A stretch of 64,000 bases of DNA, taken from the NCBI GenBank assembly GCA_003990955.1, contig BIFV01000001.1, forward strand, positions 103,812-167,811, written 5' to 3'. A program made the position numbers and the translations under genes. Shown piece after piece: positions 42,454-53,604 of this stretch (position 1 is its first letter; the number at the start of each line of letters is the position of its first letter). Below the pieces are notes generated by a model that saw only the letters and a program-made list of their open reading frames with translations, ran no database searches and was not told where the DNA came from. Source of the DNA: Sporomusaceae bacterium FL31 (GTDB lineage: Bacteria > Bacillota > Negativicutes > DSM-1736 > Dendrosporobacteraceae).

Positions 42454-43023
42454 TTGCGTATCTTGGCCTGGATGAAAATCCTGGTAATGTGTTTAGTCAT
42501 TCTTATTGTTGGCGCTTATGCCGGCTTTAATAGTGACTGGTTTCAAAAAAAATATTTATATCCATATCCTTATCGCGATATCATTTATCGCTATGCATTG
42601 GCAAATGAATTAGATCCATTGCTGGTGGCTGGTATTATTAGAACTGAAAGTAAATTTATTCCTCAGGCTCGATCACCTAAGGGGGCTATAGGTTTAATGC
42701 AGTTGATGCCGGAAACAGCGCAATGGATTGCTTCGCAAATAGAATATCCCAATTTTAAACTGAGTGATTTAGAGGATCCAGAAGTTAATATTCGATTTGG
42801 TACTTGGTATCTGCTATCATTGAAGAAAGAATTCAAAGAAAATGAAGTACTTATGCTTGCCGCATATAATGGCGGTCGCGGAAATGTTAAACAATGGATG
42901 CAGCGTTATGGCTGGGGGATGGGATTTAAAGATTTTGATCAAATACCATTTAAAGAAACTAAAGAATATGTAGGAAGAGTCTTGCATAGCAAGCAGCGGT
43001 ATCAAGATTTATACGGTAGATGA
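42454..43023 (+). CDS. membrane-anchored lytic transglycosylase (SLT domain)
   Basis: 189 residues. One N-terminal helix anchors it; the SLT domain (about 35-180) has IIRTESKFIPQARSPKGAIG with the catalytic Glu, LMQLMPETAQWIA, and AAYNGGRGNV. It cleaves peptidoglycan strands in the envelope. TTG 42454 is chosen because GGAGTG ends 7 bases upstream; another TTG at 42448 is too close to it. It continues the polA-mutM-coaE run. Confidence 0.88.
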   Translation: MRILAWMKILVMCLVILIVGAYAGFNSDWFQKKYLYPYPYRDIIYRYALANELDPLLVAGIIRTESKFIPQARSPKGAIGLMQLMPETAQWIASQIEYPNFKLSDLEDPEVNIRFGTWYLLSLKKEFKENEVLMLAAYNGGRGNVKQWMQRYGWGMGFKDFDQIPFKETKEYVGRVLHSKQRYQDLYGR

Positions 43024-43030
43024 GGGATGG

Positions 43031-44662
43031 ATGTTGGCAAATAGCAAAATTTTTTGCATAGTTTTCATAGCAATGCTTTTATTAGCTGGTTGTGGTGGTT
43101 TAAAAACAGAGACAAAGCAATCTAATAAGCCCCAAATCCAGTCAGGGGGACAATTAAGTTACGGGAGTATCCAGGAGCCGAACATGCTCAATCCGTTATT
43201 ATCAGATATGTTGGCAACGTCAGAAGTTGCTCGGCTCATATTTAATGGCCTAGTTACAACAAATGATAAAGGTGAATGGATGGGTGATTTAGCTGTCCAG
43301 GTACCTACAATTCAAAACGGAGGAGTTAGTCAGGATGGTCTTACTGTTATTTATAAGCTAAGACAAGATGTTGTTTGGCATGATGGAGTTCCCTTAACGG
43401 CGCAAGACGTAGTGTTTACTTGGCAAACTATCATGAATCCGAAAAATAGTGTGGTCACAAGGGATGGCTATGATAAAATAGCTTCTATTGAAACGCAAGA
43501 TCAATATACTGTCGAGATAAAATTTAAAGAATATTATGCTCCTTATTTGACGTTGTTTTCAACAATATTACCAAAACATATCTTAGAATCAGTAGATATT
43601 AATAAAAGTCAATTTAATCGTGCTCCGATTGGAACTGGTGCATTTAAATTTAAAGAGTGGCGTATCGCTGATGCTATTGTCTTTGAAGCCAATCCGGCTT
43701 ATTTTAGAGGAAAACCCAATTTAAGCACATTCGTCTATAAAATATTCCCAGATCCTAACATCATGTTAACGCAATTAAAATCTGGCGAAATTGATATTGT
43801 CAGTAATATCAATTTCACACAATTTGATCAAGTCAAGGCTGTATCGGGTTATAACACGATGATATCACCGAATATGATCTGGGAACATTTAGACTTCAAT
43901 TTAGATAATTCCTTATTTCAAGATATCAGGATTCGTAAAGCAATTGCTCTTGGAATTGATCGCCAAGCGCTGATTAATCAAACCTTACGTAATGTCGCCA
44001 GTCCAGCATTTGGAGATCAGTCACCGCTATCGTGGGCATATAACCCTGCTATTGCTGGTGGTGGGCGTGATGTGACGGCAGCTCGTGATCTTTTGATACA
44101 AGCAGGCTGGAAGCAAGGTCCTGATGGGGTTTTTATGAAGGATGGTCAGAAATTATCGTTTTCCCTTGTCACTACCGGTGGTAATAAGGTTCGTGAAACA
44201 GTAGCAGAAGCTATTGCTGGGCAGCTAAGGGAAGTTGGTATTATCATGGAAGTTCGATTGATTGATGCGCCACGCTTTTTTAGTGATATTATAAAAAACC
44301 GTCGTTTCGAAACTGCTATGTATGCATGGGTTGCTGGCCTTGACCCTGATAATAAAAACTTATGGAATTCTCGCAAGATTCCCTCCCTAACAAATGGCTA
44401 TGAAGGTCAGAATTATCCTGGTTGGCGGAATGCCGAGGTCGATTCTCTTACAGAGCAGGGCGCTCGCGCAGTTGATCTCGATGTGCGTAAACTTGCATAC
44501 TTTAGAATACAGGAAATCCTGCTTCAAGAAAGTCCTATTGTACCGTTATATTATCGGGCCAATATTGATGCGGTTAAACCCACGATAGTTAACTATAAGC
44601 CTAACCCAACACCGGCGGGGAATCTATGGAATTCATGGGAGCTAGGTATTGCTGCTAAGTAG
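43031..44662 (+). CDS. oligopeptide-type ABC substrate-binding lipoprotein (family 5)
   Basis: 543 residues. Signal with lipobox LAGC (C21), then the SBP_bac_5 fold: SYGSIQEPNMLNPLLSDMLA, RLIFNGLVTTNDKGEW, PIGTGAFKFKEWR and IRKAIALGIDRQALI. Family members bind peptides, nickel chelates or sugars. No permease or ATPase genes are next to it. ATG 43031 versus TTG 43034 cannot be settled; GAGGGATGG is just upstream. Seven bases after the transglycosylase gene. Confidence 0.88.
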   Translation: MLANSKIFCIVFIAMLLLAGCGGLKTETKQSNKPQIQSGGQLSYGSIQEPNMLNPLLSDMLATSEVARLIFNGLVTTNDKGEWMGDLAVQVPTIQNGGVSQDGLTVIYKLRQDVVWHDGVPLTAQDVVFTWQTIMNPKNSVVTRDGYDKIASIETQDQYTVEIKFKEYYAPYLTLFSTILPKHILESVDINKSQFNRAPIGTGAFKFKEWRIADAIVFEANPAYFRGKPNLSTFVYKIFPDPNIMLTQLKSGEIDIVSNINFTQFDQVKAVSGYNTMISPNMIWEHLDFNLDNSLFQDIRIRKAIALGIDRQALINQTLRNVASPAFGDQSPLSWAYNPAIAGGGRDVTAARDLLIQAGWKQGPDGVFMKDGQKLSFSLVTTGGNKVRETVAEAIAGQLREVGIIMEVRLIDAPRFFSDIIKNRRFETAMYAWVAGLDPDNKNLWNSRKIPSLTNGYEGQNYPGWRNAEVDSLTEQGARAVDLDVRKLAYFRIQEILLQESPIVPLYYRANIDAVKPTIVNYKPNPTPAGNLWNSWELGIAAK

Positions 44663-44671
44663 CTTAAAATA

Positions 44672-44700
44672 TTGACGCTCATATAGCGATATGGTAGAAT
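44672..44700 (+). promoter_or_regulatory. promoter of tRNA-Leu(CAG)
   Basis: TTGACG (44672-44677), 17-bp spacer, TAGAAT (44695-44700). Confidence 0.75.
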
Positions 44701-44728
44701 ACAACTGTTATTCGCTTAGTGTAATTAA

Positions 44729-44814
44729 GCGGTCGTGGCGGAACGGCAGACGCGCTAGCCTCAGGAGCTAGTGGGGGCAACCTCGTGGTGGTTCAAATCC
44801 ACTCGACCGCACCA
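44729..44814 (+). tRNA. tRNA-Leu (anticodon CAG)
   Basis: 86 bases with encoded CCA. Acceptor GCGGTCG/CGACCGC, anticodon loop CTCAGGA, long variable arm, T loop GGTTCAAATCC. Confidence 0.95.
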
Positions 44815-44945
44815 AGTTGATGTTTTTGGTGTAATCGTACATAGACAACTATCAGAGATCTGGCATTCATTTGCCGGATTTTTATTTTAAGTCATATCGT
44901 GTATATAATCGTACACCAGTGAGAAGATAAATGCACTCTTAGATA

Positions 44946-44974
44946 TTGACAATAATAGCTAAATTTGATATTAT
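44946..44974 (+). promoter_or_regulatory. pyr operon promoter P1
   Basis: TTGACA (44946-44951), 17-bp spacer, TATTAT (44969-44974); lies upstream of PyrR-type hairpin 1. Confidence 0.8.
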
Positions 44975-44991
44975 AACAACAAATAAAATAT

Positions 44992-45024
44992 GCCTTTAAA
45001 CTGGTCCTGTGAGGCTGGGAAGGA
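44992..45024 (+). promoter_or_regulatory. PyrR-binding hairpin 1 (anti-antiterminator)
   Basis: The pattern GCCTTTAA, GGTCCTGTGAGGCT, AAGG matches the Bacillus PyrR recognition hairpin. It folds with CCTT/AAGG at the base. Confidence 0.85.
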
Positions 45025-45047
45025 AATCATGCATAAGTATAAACTAT

Positions 45048-45084
45048 GCCTTCTTGCGTCTTCACACGCTGGAAGGCTTTTTTT
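45048..45084 (+). terminator. pyr attenuator terminator 1
   Basis: GCCTTC (45048-45053) pairs with GAAGGC (45072-45077), with inner GCGT/ACGC, then a T run. Confidence 0.85.
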
Positions 45085-45097
45085 GTAAGTGGTGCCG

Positions 45098-45126
45098 TTG
45101 ACACTGATCAACTCTTTTGATAGTAT
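45098..45126 (+). promoter_or_regulatory. pyr operon promoter P2
   Basis: TTGACA (45098-45103), 17-bp spacer, TAGTAT (45121-45126). It lies right after the first attenuator terminator. Confidence 0.75.
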
Positions 45127-45157
45127 ATATATAAATGAATACTGCATAAATATTAAT

Positions 45158-45190
45158 GCCTTTAAGTCGGTTCTGCGAAACCGGGAAGGT
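45158..45190 (+). promoter_or_regulatory. PyrR-binding hairpin 2
   Basis: GCCTTTAAG, CGGTTCTGCGAAACCG, AAGG: the same PyrR pattern, with CCTT/AAGG and CGGTT/AACCG stems. It has no terminator directly after it. Confidence 0.75.
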
Positions 45191-45236
45191 ACGCGCTGAT
45201 GGAAAAGGTGTTATTGCATACGAAATTACAAATACT

Positions 45237-45271
45237 ATCCTTTAAGTTGATCCGGAGAGGTCGGCAAGGAT
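45237..45271 (+). promoter_or_regulatory. PyrR-binding hairpin 3 and antiterminator partner
   Basis: ATCCTTTAAG, GATCCGGAGAGG, AAGGAT matches the PyrR hairpin. Its GGCAAGGA (45263-45270) is exactly complementary to TCCTTGCC (45317-45324) in the terminator's left arm, so the two folds exclude each other. Confidence 0.85.
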
Positions 45272-45313
45272 GTTAACGTGGTCTGGCATTTTATGCCGGA
45301 ATGGCCTCTGTAT

Positions 45314-45347
45314 AACTCCTTGCCACCCACGGCAGGGAGTTTATTTA
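45314..45347 (+). terminator. pyr attenuator terminator 2
   Basis: AACTCCTTGCC (45314-45324) pairs with GGCAGGGAGTT (45331-45341), then TTATTT. It lies just before the pyrB RBS. Confidence 0.85.
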
Positions 45348-45363
45348 ATTAGGAGGAATGGTT

Positions 45364-46323
45364 GTGACTAAAAGTCGGCAGGTATCTCTTCGTAACAAAA
45401 ACATTCTTGGGCTTGAAAACATGTCAGTAGCTGAAATGGAACTGGTTTTGGATACGGCTAAAGAAATGAAAAACATCATAGATCGGGATATTAAAAAAGT
45501 ACCAACATTGCGTGGAAAGTCGATCATTAACCTGTTTTTTGAGCCAAGTACTAGAACGCGTACCTCTTTTGAGCTAGCAGGGAAATATTTAGGAGCAGAT
45601 GTCGTGAATATCACGACCAGTGCTAGTAGTGTAGTAAAAGGCGAGAGCTTGCGTGATACCCTGATGACTGTTGAAGCTATGGGTGTAGATGTGATTGTGA
45701 TGCGGCATGCAGCCGAAGGCGCTGCACAATATGCAGCAAATACAGTTAGTCCAATTATTATCAATGCAGGGGATGGCGCTCATGAGCATCCAACCCAAGG
45801 TTTGCTGGATATGTTTACAATTAAACAATATAAAGAGAACTTGCAGGGGCTTAAGGTGGCAATCTTAGGAGATATCCTTCATAGTCGTGTTGCCAGGTCA
45901 AATATTTGGGGACTTAAGAAAATGGGTGCCGACATACACATAGCGGGTCCGCAAACATTGTTGCCACGATTTATTGAACAAGCAGGCATTCATGTTCATA
46001 ATCGGATCGAGGATGCACTGGAAGATGCTGATGTTGTGAATGTACTTAGAATTCAGCTTGAGCGTCAGCAGAAGGGGTTATTCCCTTCTGCGCGTGAATA
46101 TGCTCGCATTTTTGGTGTTAACCAAGCTCGACTGGCGTTAGCAAAGCCGGATGCTTTGGTTATGCATCCAGGGCCAATGAATCGAGGTCTGGAAATAGCG
46201 CCTGATGTAGCTTATAGTGAGAAATCTGCGATACAAGAGCAAGTCAAGAATGGACTGGCAATTAGAATGGCACTGTTGTTTTTGGTGTTAATGGGAGGTA
46301 AGAACATTGAAACTACTGCTTAA
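45364..46323 (+). CDS. pyrB: aspartate carbamoyltransferase catalytic subunit
   Basis: 319 residues. Joins carbamoyl phosphate and aspartate in pyrimidine synthesis. It has [16 protein letters not shown] (carbamoyl-phosphate loop), [14 protein letters not shown] and the [11 protein letters not shown]-terminal motif. GTG 45364 is 7 bases after AGGAGG; ATG 45358 is too close to it. Stands first in the operon behind the attenuator; overlaps pyrC by 17 bases. Confidence 0.95.
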   Translation: MTKSRQVSLRNKNILGLENMSVAEMELVLDTAKEMKNIIDRDIKKVPTLRGKSIINLFFEPSTRTRTSFELAGKYLGADVVNITTSASSVVKGESLRDTLMTVEAMGVDVIVMRHAAEGAAQYAANTVSPIIINAGDGAHEHPTQGLLDMFTIKQYKENLQGLKVAILGDILHSRVARSNIWGLKKMGADIHIAGPQTLLPRFIEQAGIHVHNRIEDALEDADVVNVLRIQLERQQKGLFPSAREYARIFGVNQARLALAKPDALVMHPGPMNRGLEIAPDVAYSEKSAIQEQVKNGLAIRMALLFLVLMGGKNIETTA

Positions 46324-47599
46324 GGCTGGACGGATTATCAATCCTCTTGATAACTATGACGAAATAGGCGATATCTTGATTGAGAATGGAAAAATTGCAC
46401 AAATTGGTAAAGGTCTCTCCTCAGAAGGTGCTGAGGTTTATAATGCTGATGGTTTAGTCATTACTCCAGGCTTGATTGATATGCATGTACACCTTCGCGA
46501 GCCGGGATTAGAGGCTAAAGAAGACATTGGGTCAGGAACCAGGGCAGCCGCCGCAGGCGGGTTTACGACAATTGCCTGCATGCCTAACACAAAACCGGTT
46601 GTCGATAATTCAATTGTGGTTTCTGGCATTTTGCAACGGGCTCAGACTGAGGGGATTGTGAATGTTAAGGTGATTGGCGCGCTTAGCAAAGGACAGGAAG
46701 GTAAGGAGCTTGCGGAAGTTGGTGATATGCTTCATGCAGGCGCTGTTGCGATATCCGATGATGGAGGACATTATGTAGATAGTGCACAGCTCCTTTTAAA
46801 TGCATTTGAATACTTAGCGCGTTTTGATAGTCCGGTTATTTCTCATGCAGAGGATGATAGCTTAGCTGGTGATGGCTTCATGCATGAAGGAGCTGTTTCC
46901 GCCATGCTAGGCATGAAAGGACGCCCGTCCGTGGCTGAAGACATTGCGGTGGCCAGAGATATTCTTCTCGCCGAGTACGCGGGAGCTGCCGTGCATATTG
47001 CGCATCTTAGCAGCAAAGGCGCAGTTGAATTAATTCGTCAGGCTAAACAACGAGGGGTTAAAGTTACCGCTGAGGTTACTCCGCACCATTTAACATTAAC
47101 TGACGAGGCAGTAACTGCTTTTGATACTGCTACAAAAGTAAATCCGCCATTACGATCGGCTGATCATGTTGAAGCTTTACTAGCGGGCTTGAAAGATGGT
47201 ACGATTGACGCTATCGCTTCTGATCATGCACCTCATGCTTTTGAGGAAAAGGATCGCGAGTACCGGTATGCTCCAAGTGGCTTTACTGGTTTAGAAACAG
47301 CAGTTGGTGTAATATTGACAAATCTTTATCATACAGGAAAGTTTAGTTTAAATGAAATTATTGAAAGAATGTCTGTTGCGCCAGCGCGTATACTAAAGCT
47401 CAATAGCGGTGTACTAAAAACTGGAGCCACTGCCGATATTACTATATTGGATCCAGATTGTGAATGGATTGTTGACAGCAAAAAGTTCTATACCAGAGGA
47501 AAGCATACACCTTTTGAAGGGATGAAACTAAAAGGAAAAGCAATTGCTACAATAGTAAATGGAGAATTTATTATGCAAAATGGCGAGGTGCATGAATGA
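46307..47599 (+). CDS. pyrC: dihydroorotase
   Basis: 430 residues. Cyclises carbamoyl-aspartate. Type-I dihydroorotase with [17 protein letters not shown] (zinc His pair), later His in [10 protein letters not shown] and IAHLSSKG, and catalytic Asp in [18 protein letters not shown] start with GGGAGG 8 bases upstream, inside the end of pyrB. Confidence 0.95.
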   Translation: MKLLLKAGRIINPLDNYDEIGDILIENGKIAQIGKGLSSEGAEVYNADGLVITPGLIDMHVHLREPGLEAKEDIGSGTRAAAAGGFTTIACMPNTKPVVDNSIVVSGILQRAQTEGIVNVKVIGALSKGQEGKELAEVGDMLHAGAVAISDDGGHYVDSAQLLLNAFEYLARFDSPVISHAEDDSLAGDGFMHEGAVSAMLGMKGRPSVAEDIAVARDILLAEYAGAAVHIAHLSSKGAVELIRQAKQRGVKVTAEVTPHHLTLTDEAVTAFDTATKVNPPLRSADHVEALLAGLKDGTIDAIASDHAPHAFEEKDREYRYAPSGFTGLETAVGVILTNLYHTGKFSLNEIIERMSVAPARILKLNSGVLKTGATADITILDPDCEWIVDSKKFYTRGKHTPFEGMKLKGKAIATIVNGEFIMQNGEVHE

Positions 47600-48660
47600 A
47601 GGGTAAATTAATATTAGAAGACGGCAGTGTTTTTTATGGCAATATGTTACAAGATACCAGTGCGGTTGGCGAAGTGGTATTTAATACAGGTATGACTGGT
47701 TATCAAGAAATATTGACAGATCCATCCTATTGCGGACAAATAGTGACATTAACATTTCCTCTCGTAGGAAATTATGGCGTCGCCGATTTATTCGAACAAT
47801 CCAATCAGCCATATGTGCGCGGTTTTATCATAAGTGAGTTATGTGTAAACCCAAGTAATTGGCAGTCTGAAGGTACGCTGGCTGATTACTTAAAGTCACG
47901 GAACATTCCTTGCATCTATGGCGTTGATACCAGAGCAATTACCCGCCGTATCCGCTCACACGGTACGATGAAAGGGATTATTGTTCCAGAGAGCACCAGT
48001 GAAGAGGAAACTTCTAAGTTATTTGCAACACCACCAAAGCTTGATGTTGTACAAGAAGTAACGACCAAGGAAATTTATCGGATGCCGAACAAGGGGCCTC
48101 ATGTTGTCGTTGTAGATTACGGAATCAAGCGTAATATTTTAAACTCGCTCAATAAAATCGGCTGTGATTTGACGATAGTGCCTGCGTATACCACTGCAGA
48201 TGAAATTATGGCAATGAAGCCGGACGGAATCTTTTTATCTAACGGGCCAGGAGATCCTAAAGATGTACCTGAAGCTATTGCAGTTATTAAAGAATTACTT
48301 GGCAAGAAACCTATCTTTGGAATATGCCTCGGACACCAGCTCATTGCGTTAGCGCTTGGAGCCGATACTTATAAACTTAAATTTGGTCACCGGGGTTCCA
48401 ATCAGCCTGTTAAAAACTTAAGAACAGGACGCGTGCATATTACCTCTCAGAACCATGGTTATTCGGTGCATGAAGAATCACTTGCCGGCAAAAATTTAAT
48501 CATTACTCACCGGGCAGTGAATGATGGCACGGTAGAGGGGATGCGTCATAAAGACATTCCACTATTCTCTGTCCAATACCACCCGGAAGCAGCTCCTGGG
48601 CCTGATGATAATACTTATCTGTTTGACGAATTTTGGACACTGCTTACGGAGGGGAAATAA
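47596..48660 (+). CDS. carA: carbamoyl-phosphate synthase small subunit (glutaminase)
   Basis: 354 residues. Releases ammonia from glutamine for CarB. C-terminal class-I amidotransferase with nucleophile Cys in GICLGHQLIALA, and His-Glu in YHPEA. ATGA overlap with pyrC. A pyrimidine-specific copy, given its place in the operon. Confidence 0.95.
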   Translation: MKGKLILEDGSVFYGNMLQDTSAVGEVVFNTGMTGYQEILTDPSYCGQIVTLTFPLVGNYGVADLFEQSNQPYVRGFIISELCVNPSNWQSEGTLADYLKSRNIPCIYGVDTRAITRRIRSHGTMKGIIVPESTSEEETSKLFATPPKLDVVQEVTTKEIYRMPNKGPHVVVVDYGIKRNILNSLNKIGCDLTIVPAYTTADEIMAMKPDGIFLSNGPGDPKDVPEAIAVIKELLGKKPIFGICLGHQLIALALGADTYKLKFGHRGSNQPVKNLRTGRVHITSQNHGYSVHEESLAGKNLIITHRAVNDGTVEGMRHKDIPLFSVQYHPEAAPGPDDNTYLFDEFWTLLTEGK

Positions 48661-48663
48661 ATT

Positions 48664-51600
48664 ATGCCAAAAAAGGAATATCTGCGAAAAGTACTTGTGA
48701 TCGGATCAGGACCAATCGTTATCGGTCAGGCAGCTGAGTTTGACTATGCAGGAACGCAAGCCTGCCGTGCTTTGAAAGAAGAAGGAATCAAGGTTGTACT
48801 TGTAAACAGCAATCCAGCTACAATTATGACTGATGCGAATATTGCTGACCGTGTTTATATAGAGCCATTAACGCCAGAATTTCTTGAGGAAATCATTGCA
48901 AAAGAGCGCCCCGATGGTGTGCTAGCTACCTTAGGTGGTCAGGCTGGTTTGAATTTAGCTTTCAAATTAGCTGAGCGGGGCGTTTTTGAAAAATACAATG
49001 CAGAGTTACTGGGAACATCAATTGAAGCAATAAAAAAAGCTGAGGACCGGGAACTGTTTAAAGAAACTATGCAGGCTATTGGTGAGCCAATCCCTGAGAG
49101 TACGATTGTAGAAGATATTCAAAGTGCTCAGGAGTTTGCAAGAGAAATTGGTTTTCCGCTTATTGTTCGCCCTGCTTATACCATGGGTGGAACTGGTGGC
49201 GGGATCGCTAGTAGCGACGAAGAATTAGTTGATATTGTGACTCGGGGCTTAAAATACAGTCTGATCGGTCAAGTTTTGATTGAGCGTAGTGTAGCTGGCT
49301 GGAAAGAAATCGAGTATGAGGTTATGCGGGACGCCAACGACAACTGCATAACCGTATGTAATATGGAAAACTTTGATCCAGTCGGAATTCATACTGGTGA
49401 TAGTATTGTTGTTGCTCCTTCACAAACACTCACTGATTATGAATATCAGATGCTGCGCAGCGCTTCACTAAGAATTATTAGAGAACTGGGTATCGAAGGT
49501 GGCTGTAATGCCCAATATGCACTTGATCCTCACAGTAATCAGTATTATGTTATTGAAGTAAATCCCCGGGTAAGTCGCTCAAGTGCTCTAGCCTCAAAGG
49601 CTACTGGCTATCCAATTGCTAAAGTGGCGACGAAAATCGCAATTGGATATCATTTGGATGAGATCATTAATGCCGTTACACAAAAAACCATGGCATGCTT
49701 TGAGCCAACACTTGACTATGTTGTAGTCAAGTTTCCTAGATGGCCTTTCGACAAATTTATATTTGCTGATCGGATACTAGGAACTCAAATGAAAGCTACT
49801 GGTGAGGTCATGTCGATTGACCGTACTTTTGAAGGCGCTCTACTAAAAGCCGTTCGTTCTTTAGAGATTGGCTTGCATCGCCTTCATATACCAGAAATAG
49901 CACAGCTTTCCACGGAGGCTGTCCGCGCCAACTTGAAACTTGCGAATGATGAGCGGCTTTTTGTTGTAGCAGAGGCTTTGCGTCGTAAAATTGATGTAAA
50001 AGATATTCATGATGTTACCGGAATCGACTACTGGTTCTTGGATAAGATTCAAAATGTTGTTAATATGGAAGATCGTGTAACTGTTGAGGAATTGTCACCG
50101 GCTCTGATGGCTGCTGCAAAGAAAATAGGCTTTGCTGATAAAACAATTGCCGAGATTACAGGAAAAACTACTGATGAAATTAGAACTCTTCGCAAAGCAC
50201 AGCAGGTGATACCTTGCTATAAGATGGTGGATACCTGCGCGGCTGAGTTTGAGGCAGCAACTCCTTACTACTACTCAACCTATGCACAAGAAGATGAAGT
50301 CAGTATCTCAAATAAACGTAAAGTTATGGTGTTAGGTTCTGGCCCAATCAGGATTGGACAAGGGGTAGAATTTGATTATTGTTCAGTACACTCGGTGTGG
50401 GCACTGCGTGAAATGGGCTTAGAATCAATTATTGTAAATAACAATCCGGAAACTGTAAGTACAGATTTTGATACATCTGATCGACTGTACTTTGAGCCGC
50501 TGACACCGGAAGATGTCTTAAATATCATTGATAAAGAACAGCCTGAAGGGGTTATTGTGCAGTTTGGTGGTCAGACTGCGATTAACCTGGCAGGTCCATT
50601 ATCCAAAGCTGGAGTTAAAGTATTCGGTACTTCGGTGGAAAATATCGATAAAGCTGAAGATAGAGAAAAGTTCGATGCATTGCTTGAAGAGATTGGAATT
50701 CCGCGCCCTCAGGGAGCAACTGTTACAAATGGTGTTGACGCTGTAATTGAAGCAACAAAAATCGGTTATCCGGTAGTAGTGCGTCCATCTTATGTTCTAG
50801 GCGGCCGCGCTATGGAAATTGTTTATAGTGAGGCTGAATTAAAGGACTATATGACTCGAGCGGTGAAAGCTTCACCGGAACATCCAGTGTTAGTTGATCG
50901 CTATATGCAAGGGACTGAGGTTGAAGTTGATGCAATCTCTGACGGAAAAGACGTACTCATTCCTGGGATTATGGAACATGTCGAAAGAGCTGGTGTTCAC
51001 TCTGGCGATAGTATCGCTGTTTATCCTACGCAAACGTTGTCTGCAAACGTGATTGATACCATTGTTGATTATACCAAAAGACTGGCTGTAGGCTTAAATG
51101 TTAAGGGATTACTTAACATTCAGTATGTGGTTGTTGATGATATTGTGTATGTCATTGAAGTAAATCCACGTTCAAGCCGGACTATCCCATTCTTAAGTAA
51201 GGTTACCAATGTACCTATGGTCAATGTTGCGACTAGAATAGCTTTAGGTGAGACTTTGAAATCGCTGGGATATAAGCCTGGTTTAATGCCGCCTAAACCT
51301 TATATTGCCGTTAAAGCCCCAGTATTCTCTTTTGCGAAAATGCAGCAAGTTGATATCTCATTAGGACCTGAGATGAAATCCACAGGCGAAGTTATGGGAA
51401 CTGATTATCATTATGCAAGGGCATTATATAAAGCGTTAACAGCTGCGGGAATGAATGTTCCGTCGCAAGGAACGGTGCTGTTTACTGTGGCAAACAAAGA
51501 TAAAACTGAAGCCGGTGAGCTTGCAAAAGGCTTTGCTGATTTAGGCTACAGTCTTGTCGCAACCGCAGGCACTGCTCAATACTTACAATCGTTAGGGTTA

Positions 51601-51885
51601 AGTGTAGATACAGTACAAAAGGTTCACGAGCATAAAGCTGACATCATCCAAATGATTAAAACCGGCAAAATCAATATGGTTATTAATACGCTAACTCATG
51701 GGAAAGAGCCGGAACGGGATGGTTTTAAAATCCGCCGGGCGACCGTCGAACATGCCATTCCTTGCTTGACCTCTATGGATACAGCAAAGGAAGTCCTTCA
51801 TGTACTGAATTTCATGCGTGAGCGCAGATTAGTTTATGCCTTAGCATTGCAGGACTATGTTGGCGGAGGGGATAACCTTGTCTAA
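48664..51885 (+). CDS. carB: carbamoyl-phosphate synthase large subunit
   Basis: 1073 residues, full length. Two ATP-grasp halves ([20 protein letters not shown] and [20 protein letters not shown]) and a C-terminal MGS-like allosteric domain (about 940-1065, [20 protein letters not shown]). Makes carbamoyl phosphate. Overlaps pyrK by 8 bases. Confidence 0.97.
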   Translation: MPKKEYLRKVLVIGSGPIVIGQAAEFDYAGTQACRALKEEGIKVVLVNSNPATIMTDANIADRVYIEPLTPEFLEEIIAKERPDGVLATLGGQAGLNLAFKLAERGVFEKYNAELLGTSIEAIKKAEDRELFKETMQAIGEPIPESTIVEDIQSAQEFAREIGFPLIVRPAYTMGGTGGGIASSDEELVDIVTRGLKYSLIGQVLIERSVAGWKEIEYEVMRDANDNCITVCNMENFDPVGIHTGDSIVVAPSQTLTDYEYQMLRSASLRIIRELGIEGGCNAQYALDPHSNQYYVIEVNPRVSRSSALASKATGYPIAKVATKIAIGYHLDEIINAVTQKTMACFEPTLDYVVVKFPRWPFDKFIFADRILGTQMKATGEVMSIDRTFEGALLKAVRSLEIGLHRLHIPEIAQLSTEAVRANLKLANDERLFVVAEALRRKIDVKDIHDVTGIDYWFLDKIQNVVNMEDRVTVEELSPALMAAAKKIGFADKTIAEITGKTTDEIRTLRKAQQVIPCYKMVDTCAAEFEAATPYYYSTYAQEDEVSISNKRKVMVLGSGPIRIGQGVEFDYCSVHSVWALREMGLESIIVNNNPETVSTDFDTSDRLYFEPLTPEDVLNIIDKEQPEGVIVQFGGQTAINLAGPLSKAGVKVFGTSVENIDKAEDREKFDALLEEIGIPRPQGATVTNGVDAVIEATKIGYPVVVRPSYVLGGRAMEIVYSEAELKDYMTRAVKASPEHPVLVDRYMQGTEVEVDAISDGKDVLIPGIMEHVERAGVHSGDSIAVYPTQTLSANVIDTIVDYTKRLAVGLNVKGLLNIQYVVVDDIVYVIEVNPRSSRTIPFLSKVTNVPMVNVATRIALGETLKSLGYKPGLMPPKPYIAVKAPVFSFAKMQQVDISLGPEMKSTGEVMGTDYHYARALYKALTAAGMNVPSQGTVLFTVANKDKTEAGELAKGFADLGYSLVATAGTAQYLQSLGLSVDTVQKVHEHKADIIQMIKTGKINMVINTLTHGKEPERDGFKIRRATVEHAIPCLTSMDTAKEVLHVLNFMRERRLVYALALQDYVGGGDNLV

Positions 51886-52642
51886 GTTGGTAGTCCAAGC
51901 CCCGATTGTTAAACAGGAAACAATTGCAAATCAGGTAAATAAACTGACTGTCTATGCGCCAGAACTAGCAAATCAGGCTGCTCCAGGGCAATTTATTCAC
52001 CTTAGAGTGACTGATGGTTATTATCCATTACTGAGGCGTCCATTAAGTATTTCATCAGTGGATAAGCAACATGGAACAATAAGTACTATTTACCGCATTG
52101 TCGGTCAGGGAACAGCTCGTTTGGCTGCTCTAAAACAAAATGACATCATTGATTGTATGGGACCGCTAGGAAAAGGTTTTAATCTAGAATGCAAAACTCC
52201 GCTTCTTGTTGGAGGCGGAATGGGTTTAGCGCCGCTGGTCTTTTTGGCTCAGCGGCTCTGTCCGCGTCCTATAGAAATTCTAATGGGTGGGCGGTCAGAA
52301 CAGGAAATGTTCTGGAATAGTATCTATAATCAGATTTGTCAAAAGGTACATATTACTACTGATGATGGATCGGTTGGACAACGTGGTTTTACTGTAGATG
52401 CTCTTCCTGCTTTATTGGAAGCGGGGATCTATGACATGATCTACGCCTGTGGTCCCCGGCCCATGTTAGAAAGAGTAGCTATGATCGCAAAAACGTTTGC
52501 AATACCCTGTCAGGTATCGCTTGAAGAACACATGGCATGTGGTGTCGGCGCTTGCTTATCCTGTACCTGTGCGGGCAAAGACAGCAAACGAAAAAAAGTT
52601 TGTACCGATGGCCCGGTTTTTTGGGCAGGGGAGGTGTTCTAA
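51878..52642 (+). CDS. pyrK: dihydroorotate dehydrogenase electron-transfer subunit
   Basis: 254 residues. FAD domain ([10 protein letters not shown]), NAD domain ([17 protein letters not shown]) and C-terminal 2Fe-2S cysteines in [16 protein letters not shown] and VCTDGPVF. Passes electrons from PyrD to NAD+. TTG 51878 follows GGAGGGG; an earlier in-frame TTG at 51857 precedes that site. Confidence 0.95.
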   Translation: MSKLVVQAPIVKQETIANQVNKLTVYAPELANQAAPGQFIHLRVTDGYYPLLRRPLSISSVDKQHGTISTIYRIVGQGTARLAALKQNDIIDCMGPLGKGFNLECKTPLLVGGGMGLAPLVFLAQRLCPRPIEILMGGRSEQEMFWNSIYNQICQKVHITTDDGSVGQRGFTVDALPALLEAGIYDMIYACGPRPMLERVAMIAKTFAIPCQVSLEEHMACGVGACLSCTCAGKDSKRKKVCTDGPVFWAGEVF

Positions 52643-53577
52643 TGGCTGCGGATAGTTGTTTGAACATGCTGTCAGTTGATCTTGCCGGCATAAAAATGAA
52701 GACACCGGTGATGACTGCTTCAGGAACTTTTGGCTTTGGCATGGAATATAGCGACTTTGTGGATATTAATAAAATCGGCGCAGTCGTTGTGAAGGGAACC
52801 ACTCTCACACCGCGCAGCGGCAATTCCGGGGTGCGGATTGCCGAAACCCCAGCAGGAATGCTCAATTCAATTGGGCTGGAAAATCCAGGGGTGGATGAGT
52901 TTTTAAATCATACGCTGCCAGCCTTAGCGGACTATGATGTTCCGGTTATTGTTAATATTGCCGGAAATACTGTCGAAGAGTATGGCGAGCTTGCCAAACG
53001 GCTAGAGGTAAAAGGTGTCGCTGGCCTAGAACTGAATATATCATGTCCCAATGTTAAACAAGGGGGCATTGCTTTTGGTACAAATTGTGATAGTGCGGCC
53101 AGTGTAGTGAAAATGGTAAAAAGCAGTACTAGCTTGCCGGTTATCGTAAAACTATCGCCCAATGTAACGGATATCGTGGAAATGGCGAAAGCGGTAGAGG
53201 CAGCAGGGGCAGATGCTATAGCATTGATTAATACATTACTAGGTATGGCTATTAATATTCATACCTGGCAACCCGTGTTGGGGAATGTAGTTGGCGGCTT
53301 ATCAGGGCCGGCTGTAAAGCCGGTAGCCGTTCGAATGGTGTGGCAGGTTGCGAATGCGGTGAAGGTACCGATTGTCGGTATGGGTGGGATTATGACTGCT
53401 GAAGACGCTGTTGAATTCATTCTTGCCGGCGCCAGTGCTGTTGCAGTTGGTACTGCAAATTTTGTGAATCCGCATGCTGCCATGGAAATCGCTGATGGTA
53501 TCAAAGACTACCTTGCCAAAAAAGGTTTATCGCATGTCAGCCAGCTTGTCGGACAAGTCAAGGTTGGCGAGAAATAA
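52642..53577 (+). CDS. pyrD: dihydroorotate dehydrogenase, class 1B catalytic subunit
   Basis: 311 residues. FMN barrel that oxidises dihydroorotate. [15 protein letters not shown] start, [11 protein letters not shown] with catalytic Cys, and [16 protein letters not shown] phosphate site. The presence of pyrK shows it is the NAD-linked 1B type. ATG 52642 shares one base with the pyrK stop (TAATG). Confidence 0.95.
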   Translation: MAADSCLNMLSVDLAGIKMKTPVMTASGTFGFGMEYSDFVDINKIGAVVVKGTTLTPRSGNSGVRIAETPAGMLNSIGLENPGVDEFLNHTLPALADYDVPVIVNIAGNTVEEYGELAKRLEVKGVAGLELNISCPNVKQGGIAFGTNCDSAASVVKMVKSSTSLPVIVKLSPNVTDIVEMAKAVEAAGADAIALINTLLGMAINIHTWQPVLGNVVGGLSGPAVKPVAVRMVWQVANAVKVPIVGMGGIMTAEDAVEFILAGASAVAVGTANFVNPHAAMEIADGIKDYLAKKGLSHVSQLVGQVKVGEK

Positions 53578-53604
53578 GGCAATATTTCAGGTAGGAGTGG
53601 AGTT

